A DNA stretch of 64,000 nt from Choristoneura fumiferana. Lineage: Eukaryota > Arthropoda > Insecta > Lepidoptera > Tortricidae. This document shows positions 26,701 to 35,700 of this stretch, one piece after another. The position numbers and the translations under genes are program-made. The first letter of the stretch is position 1. Every line of letters starts with the position of its first letter. A model generated the notes under the pieces. The model saw nothing but the letters and a program-made list of their open reading frames with translations, did no database searches and was not told where the DNA came from. Location of the stretch: positions 4,347,170-4,411,169 of the forward strand of contig NC_133501.1 in the NCBI RefSeq assembly GCF_025370935.1, read 5' to 3'.

Positions 26701-29700
26701 ATTCTTTCCACTTGGAGGTTAGTTATATGTTGTTATGTTTTAATGTTTATTTGGGCACAAACGGTACATGGTTCTTAAAACTAAACAAATTACAATTTAC
26801 ATAAACCCATAAAGCTGCCACCACTTACTGATTCATTTAACTAAAAGTAAAATGAACGGGAAACAAAACTGTAAACAGGTTTGTTGGCTAAACACAAATA
26901 GGTTAGCAGTTAATTTAACAAAATTAAATTAACTTTTTGACGGTGAAACTGCAAAATTGTAAAATGAATGCTATTAATCCAAAAGGGACAGAATGCCACT
27001 TTTGAACTTAACTATACGTGTAAGTGTAGGAAGGTCACGGGCGGGTCTTTATACTTAATAAGACGTGTGGCATCCAGGTGTTCCAAGTATAATGATAACA
27101 TAATGGTCAATTATGCCCGTGTGGTGTCGGGTTAGAATAACACCTCTCCATTTCTTCCATGGATGTCGTAAGAGGCGACTGAGGACATAGGTTAAGGTAC
27201 ACCGTAGGCGACAGGCTAGCAACCTGTCACTATTGTACCGTTTTTGTCAAACTTAAAACCTAAAATTGCTAAAAGTGGCTCCGAAGCGGTAACGTTTCGT
27301 GTGCTCTGCCTACCCCATTTGGGAATACAGGCGTGATTTTTATGTATATGTATGTATGTCAATTATATTGCGCGCCCTGTAATAGGACCTTTAAGACTAA
27401 GTTTGGCTTTGCCAGCCATATTGAATATTGCCAGTCATATTCGGGCATATACTTAATATATAAACAAGCCTAAAGGTTCGCCTGTGTCGGACACGACACG
27501 GAGGACATCATATGTTGTTAGGATGTCCTTCACTAAATGTCAAATGTTAAATACACAGTTAAGTTTTGGTTGCAGATGCTTCACAGTACGCACAGTTGGT
27601 GTTCAACACAGTCAAGGATAAACAGAGTGGCAAGATCAACTTTGAGGTCAGTGTCATCATCAAAATTATCATCATCATCATCACTTACATTCAATAGCGA
27701 CCGGATGGAGAGAGTTAGAGAACCTGACTACGAAGCTTGGGGTCTTGGGTTCGATTTTTTTTCGATCTGATGTTAGGTTAAATTACTTTCTTTCTATAAA
27801 TGAATTGAGCTGTTTGTCGAAGTTAACGGAAATAAGAAACAGGTCTATATCTAGCTCGATATTTGTGTGAGGAATATGGAAGTTTTGTACTTGAGTCACA
27901 TTCACATCATTATCATCGTTGCAGCCATTAAGTACGTCACACATTAAGGGGGGGGGGGTCAAGCGGTTCGTGACACTTGAGCAAAATAATAGCAAATTTC
28001 ATAGGTGTGACGTACTTTATGGATGGTCCCCTATAGGAGTATACTTCCCACTGCTGGGCACAGGTCTCCTCTCAACATATACAATACAATACAATAAATC
28101 ATTATTGCACATCAACACATAGTAAGCAGTACAGAAAACACAAGTATATATACCTACATACATAGAGATTTTCTGAGGTAAGCAATAGGCGGCCTTATCG
28201 CTTCAGAGCGATACCGAACTTATTTTTTCTCTTGAAATTTCTGAAAATTCAATTTATCTTGTAACTAAACTAGAAATTTTTATTTTACCTTTTTTATTAT
28301 TTTGTTATCATACCTTTTATTTGTGTGTCATGGATAAAAATTTTCATTTTCATTTCATAGTCAAATAAAGAAATTTGAACCTCATATCATATTGTGTATA
28401 TTTGTTATTCACAAGTGATTAATTCCACCGTGGAAAATTTCTGTTTTTAATTACACCGGCTGTATATCGGATTTAAAGACAAACACAGCTGATGTGTTTC
28501 GGTGGTAAATATTTGGCGACCGTTCAATTTAACCGACATACGATACGAGTAGCTTATGTTTGTCATTTAGAGGCCGTAGCACTGTTGGGATTATGATTAT
28601 TATTTCGAGTGTTATGTATATAAATCACAGGGCAATGGGCAAAACAGAGATTTGAACAAATCTCAATGAGATATGACCAAACCACGCAGGATGTTAAAAT
28701 GGAGAATCGTTTTTATGATTTGCCTACATCAGTCATTTGATCAAATCCCTGAATCCGCTTTTGTAAACTGACGAGGCAAAAAAGGCAACTCCATTATATC
28801 ATTTCACCGTATTTGCTTAGTGATTTGATAAAATCAGTGTTTTGACACTTGTGACGAGACAAACTCGCAGTCAACTCATTCTATCATTTCGTTAGATACG
28901 TATTCCGGCTGATGTGTACTGTGTACTATTAATATCAATTTACAACCTGGCATTTAACTACCTGGTTATGTTACGATCTTGACATTCTACTACTTGGTTA
29001 TTTTACGACCTTGACATTCTACTACTTGGTTATTTTACGACCTTGACATTCTACTACTTGGTTATTTTACGATCTTGACATTCTACTACCTGGTTATTTT
29101 ACGACCTTGACATTCTACTACTTGGTTATGTTACGATCTTGACATTCTACTACTTGGTTATTTTACGACCTTGACATTCTACTACTTGGTTATTTTACGA
29201 CCTTGACATTCTACTACTTGGTTATTTTACGACCTTGACGTTCTACTACCTGGTTATTTTACGACCTTGACATTCTACTACTTGGTTATTTTACGACCTT
29301 GACATTCTACTACCTGGTTATTTTACGACCTTGACGTTCTACTACCTGGTTATTTTACGACCTTGACATTCTACTACCTGGTTATTTTACGACCTTGACA
29401 TTCTACTACCTGGTTATTTTACGACCTTGACATTCTACTACCTGGTTATTTTACGACCTTGACATTCTACTACCTGGTTATTTTACGATCTTGACATTGT
29501 ACTACCTGGTCATTCTACAACCTGGACACCTGGACATTTTACGACTTTGACGTAAGACGCCGGAGGGGGTATTACTACTGTTGATATGTACAGTCGAACA
29601 AATTGAATCATGATCCAGGGTGGAACCTTTGTGCTACTTATGTCATGTTGGCATCTCATACTTTTGTCAAGGACATCATGGTGAAATTGATTATTAAAAG

Positions 29701-32700
29701 GTTCTAACCTGGCTCATGATTCAATTTGTTCGATGTATACTATGATGGGGCCTTCAATCGCATATTTTTTTCGACCATTATTGTTTCGCATAATTGATTT
29801 GGCATAATTTGTATTGGCATAATTAGTACTGTCGCATAGTATACTTTAGCCTACTACTTTTTTGGCATATTAAGCTATTAGAATAATTTCAGTTGGACTA
29901 ATGTGTCGTAAATTACAAACTGAGACATGGATGCACAGAAAAACCAGAAAAAGAGACCAGCACTGGGAATCGAACCCAGGTCCTCAGCAATCCGTGCTGC
30001 GTGCTATAAACCGCTACACCACTGCTGTACAGGAACCTAGACACGATTTTTTCCTATGCATACATATTTCAGGTTGCTTATTTCTTCTATGCTACTTAAG
30101 CAGCAGCACTAGTTATAAAAAAAATACAAAAAAGACTCCAACAATCAATCATAATGGACTAATTTGTATTAGACTAATACACATTATGCATATTATTGTT
30201 TGGGCTATTCATTATTTGTTATAAATGAACAGCAGAATATAAGGTTAGGTTAGGTCACGTTAGGTACATTAGGTTAGGTTAGGTTAGTATGATACCCAGA
30301 CGCGAAGCGCCCAAGCAACGCAGAAATAGGAGTCGACCTCGCTTTAGTTCCTAAATATATATTAACACAAAACTAACCTTTTCTCGTAGTGCATCAGGCT
30401 CGTGATTGTGGTTATGCACTTTGTAATGATGCAAATTTATTATTATGACTTTTTGTATTTATGCTATTTGACGTTAGTCTTCATGAAGATGATGCTTTCT
30501 GTATTTATGCTTTTTAATTTTATGCGTAAAAAATATGCGTAATGATGAGTATGCACATCGCTAATTCGGCTAAAAGCAATTATGCGTAACAATAATATTA
30601 CAAATAATTTTATGCCATCCAATAGAGAACCACTATGATGATAGCCCTACTAAGTCATAATGTAATGTAACGTTTGCCAAAACTCTTTTTCTTGATAACA
30701 CAAATAGAGTTCCACAGGATGGCTGCAGGAAAGAGAGAAAACATTCGTGACAACATGGGAAAATAAATAAAATAATAATGCGCATGCACGGTCAAAAACT
30801 TTAATTCATGGGCCACCATGGAACCTTTTCAAAGGAAAAGTCATTACGATTTTCCTTGTTAGTTCATGCGATGTCACTATGACGTTTACTGAGAAATGGT
30901 TCCATGTTACCTTATGAATTAGTCCTTTGGCAATGACCGTACCAAAGTAGTCCCATAAATTGTATAAAAAATTAAGATTGGTTTTGGGAGGCTTTTTGTA
31001 TTTTTTATTTCAACTCCAAATTTTGTTACTTTTAACATAGATGTTGCTAGTGTCGCTGCTAAAGTTACTAAAAGAAACAAACAAGCTGAGATATGTGGTG
31101 CATAGGAGAAATTCGTGTATGTACTCCTGTCCAGTGGTGGTGTAGCGGTATAGCACGCGGCACGGAATGCCGAGGTCCTGGGTCCGGTTCCCAGCGCTGC
31201 TCTATTTTTCTGGTGTTTCTGTTCATCAATGTTTCAGTTTTTATTTTCGATATTGTAAAAATAAATATTAAAATAAAGTGAAACCGACAAAATTTTCCGT
31301 AAAATCACACTAACATTATAAAATTTACCCAAATAGGTACAGGCCATATCTCCTTTACCTTTTTGGGTCATAAAAAAAAGAAAGATATAAGGGAAAACAA
31401 CATACGTCTTTACAAAAGACCACGCCAAGGACCGTTACAATTCCATTCATAGATTTACACCTTTTCCCCGGGCGTTCTGCCAACTCAATTGGCAAAGGTT
31501 CTATCGCGTTCGGCACTTATTCACGCCCTTACAAAGAATTCTGCGGACTGGTGCTTTTCTCCGCCTTTGTTTGCATTTCTGTAAAATATACGGTTCTATA
31601 TTTCATCGTTAACCGCGAAATGCAAATACATCTGAATTTCATACTCGTTTATATTTACATACTAAAATTAAGCCGCGTTTTCACTAAAGGGCATTTGTCC
31701 CGAGACCCTGTCGTCCAACACGAAATATACTTGTCCCGCGATGTCCCCCGACGGTCGCTTGCGACACATTATATATGTACAAGTTGTCGCCTCGGATTGA
31801 CTAATTTTTTTACGCTCTTCAATTTGATGTGCATTTCGTTCGAGTCTCCCGTAGACCAGCTGGGCTACTCCGAAACACGAAACTCGAAGTTCGTGTCGTG
31901 CGGTCCTTCTGACACTTACACTGTTTGATACGAGAGCGAGAGGGACCGCACGACACGAACTTCGAGTTACGAGTTTCGTAGTAGCCTTGCAGTACGAAAT
32001 TATTAATATAGATAATGCTAAAGCAGTAGGGAAGCTACGAAAACATCGATCAAAACAACACACTCACACAGACGCGCGCTCTATATGGCCTCTAAGGGGG
32101 TCTCGCGGTACTGCAACGAGTAGTTGCCGCGTTTCGTTATTTCAATGAGGGCTATCGTTTTTTGTCTCACTAGATGGCGCACTGTTGCGTGAGGTTTTTA
32201 AGTATGGCTTTCAAAGTCTGTTATTACGGGCGTGAAAACAAAGTTTAGATTAAAATCATATTTAATACAACTTAAAACCGTACCATAAAATAATCGAGCA
32301 TGCCACAGTGTTGCATAGTCCCCGTTTTGTTCGGAAAAAAGGGAGGACAAAGGTTTCCGAAAGACAAAACTGTCTCAAAACACAGACATTCATTGCCCCG
32401 CAACGCATATTTGCAAAATATTCACAAAATTATTCTAATTATAAATAAACCCGCGTAGCTCACCCAAAAACTATGAGATTTGACATTTCGGAGACCTCAC
32501 GCTACACTAGCGCCTCTAGCGGCGAATTCATACGCGATAGCCCTCATTGTGTGCGCCCCAGACAATCCGCGATATTAAAAACTATGCCTAGGAAATATTG
32601 TGCAGTACTATAGCTGCTTGAACATCTCCCCGCTGATGTTGAAAGGTAAGAATGATTTACTAAATAAAATAATTTTTCTTTTAAATAAAGTTTGGTTGTT

Positions 32701-35700
32701 TTGGTGATAGGTAGGTAGGTAGATAGGTAGGTGATAATCAGGAAGTGAGTCAAATTTAACTTGCAATATTTGAACCGAATATACAAATATACACACAATA
32801 CATACAATTGCAAGTTAAATTAAAGCTTGTAATAAAAGTTCTAATAAGCTGAGATACAGCGCGAACTAAACATTTTTTTTTTCAATTTTACAAAAAATAA
32901 GTGGCCAACCCTAACGGTCCATTGTAGCGTAGATATTTATCTCAAAAAATATGCCTAGCTTCCATACTGCTTTAGCTTATATATATAAACTGTGCTTGCG
33001 ACCAGAGGCGTCTTTACCTATAGTGCAGGGTGTGCGTTGCACACGGGCGCAGCGGGTTAGGGGCGCCGGCCGCGGCACTTTGTACCAATTCCTTTTTGAC
33101 CGCGCTCTTCCAAAATGCCGCTAAAGTAATAATTGCACACGGGCGCTACATGGGCTAAAGACGCCGCTGCTTGCGACATTCACGGGTTCCGGGATTTGTC
33201 GCTAGTAGATGCTCTGCGAGCGTCGACACGCGATATGTCGAGGGACAACCGACAAAGTCGCCGAGACTTCTACGTGAATGTCGGGCGATTTGTCTCCGCG
33301 ACATCTCCCCTAGTGAAAACGAGGTTTTTTTACGCTTATATTATTTTACACGAGAGTGAGAGGGATGGTACGATACGAACTTCGATTTTCAAATTTCGTA
33401 GTAGCACCCCAGTAGCAACGGTTTTCCACTTTGTAGCTAGAACTGCTGTGCGGGTAGAGGAACAGGGCGTTTACCTACATAAACGAAAATGTCATCAAAT
33501 TCTACAGCCCAGTTTTAAAGTAACATACCTATCTTTTTGTATGTTGAAGAGTTTGGAGTTTGTTTTTACGACGAATACACATATCGAATGGTAATGGGGT
33601 TCAACCGAGCGGTAGATTTATCACCCTTTTGTCTCCAAAAAACTCACATTCATCGCTATCACGCTTGCCACTCCATGCCTAACAAAAAGGTTGAACTCGC
33701 ATTCCAGGAGTTCCTGGAGATCCTGTCCCGCGTGGCGCGAGGGTCGGAGCAGGAGAAGCTGGCCTGGGTGTTCCGGCTGTACGACGCGGACGGAGACGGC
33801 CGGGTCACGCGACAGGAGATGATCAAGGTCGTACAGGTAGGCCATCGTCCTTTACTACGACTCACTCATATTAAATGATATTGTAACGGATAACTCACGT
33901 CTTAAACCGAGTTAAGCTCGACATGTTTCGGGCTATTTCGTAGCCCTTCTTCTCAGGAGCACGCGACTCGGCGGCTGCCGCAACACGCACACTACATACG
34001 CGCCACCGCTCTGCTCGCGCGACTGCCCGACGAAACTAACACCGGCGCACAACTACCACCATTTTTATCGTCATTTTTATTGTCAATGTTTAATGTAGGG
34101 TAGCGCACAACACTAACAACATCGCTCCGTAAAGGCACGTTCACACCAACCGATGACGCAGCACGAGTACCTACCGACCAACCGCAATCCCGGTTAAAAT
34201 TCGGATGACGACTAATCTCAATGGCTTCACGCACTTTCCGCGGAATGAAAAACTTTTCTCTCGCAAGTACAGACACCTTATCAAACCTGATGTAATGCGT
34301 CAAATCCGAGTCCATTGAATGCTCGGCCACAGCAGCGAAATAGCCCGAAACATGTCGAGCTAAACTCGGTTTAAGACGTGAGTTATCCGTTACAATATCA
34401 TTTGATATGAGTTATGTACATCTTAAGGGTCTCTCTACATCTATCCACGCGGAATCGGCTTAAGCCAACCAAGAATCGTCGTGTCTCAAGCGGATGGCAC
34501 TCGCGCTCGCACTGGTCCCAACCGGTCCAAGATATCGTGTCCGTGAGCAGTGTCTGTGTGCGTTGCTCGAGCGCACTTGTATGGAGATTGACTTCTGAAC
34601 TGTTTTTTGTGCCGTTAGGCTGGCAAGAGTTGGCCAAAAGTATATACACTAGGAATATACTCGCTAGTTCTGGGCGTCAGTTCAGTCAATTATTCTGTAT
34701 GAATCACGAAAGAATTATCGTGTAATTTTCACGGACTGATGAAAAAAAAATGTATTCGACGTACCTAATCGACAATGCATTTTGAATAACATAATACTTA
34801 CTATAAGATGGACAAAGTGTGTTTTTTTTTTATTCGACTCGATGGCAAACGAGCAAGTGGGTCTCCTGATCACCACCGCTCATAAACATCTGCAACACCA
34901 GGGGTATTGCAGATGCGTTGCCAACCTAGAGGCCTAAGATGGGATACCTCACGTGCGAATAATTTCACCGGCTGTCTTACTCTCCACGCCGAAACACAAC
35001 AGTGCAAGCATTCTGCTTCACGGCAGGATTAGCGAACAAGATGGTGGTAGCAATCCGGGCGGACCTTGCACAAGGTCCTACCACCTGCAAAACCAATGTT
35101 ATGTCATTCGAGGCCTTGTTTCTTCAGGATTTTATTAATTCCAGGCGATATACGAGCTGGTGGGGGGAGGCGCCCTCCCCCCACCGCACCCAGCCGCTGC
35201 GCAGGACCACGTCGATCGGATTTTCCACGTGAGTCAATCCTCATCCTAAATCCTAATGACCCCCCCCCTCCTGGGCCAGGACCCATGCATGGGCTGGGAT
35301 GGGTATAGAGCAAGCAACAGTAGATAAAAATCAAGGCTGAGTCAAATAATGCTGAGTCAGCGGCCGTTTCAATTTGGCATTTTCATTTTTTGTGTTTTCA
35401 TTTTTGTAATTTTTTGTTTTATTTGTGTGTTGCATATACGTATATATTCTAGGGTTTCGTACCCTGAACTTGGGTTTTTCAACCTTAAGATGGTTCTGTA
35501 GAAGTGCTAGTATACCTACGTGTTATTTTTGATTTCCGTTAATTTTAAGGGGACATACAAAAACCTTGACATGAGATTAAAGCTGTGTCAGGCTTGTATT
35601 ACAATTGCAGTGTTTCGTGATTGACATACGCGTTTATTAGGTCCCATAAGCACAAATCAGGATCTGATGATTGGATCCTAAGGAAATCGAGGGAACTCTT

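Noticed and set aside
28947..29522. Regular spacing suggested a CRISPR array
   Set aside because: Units are contiguous with no unique spacers, and the region is an intron of an animal gene; it is a minisatellite.
30240..30290. TTAGG runs as evidence of a chromosome end
   Set aside because: Very short and interrupted, inside a gene intron; interstitial runs are common.
33133..33594. 153-codon open frame
   Set aside because: Overlaps a hAT MITE and a half hairpin MITE; composition shows no protein character.
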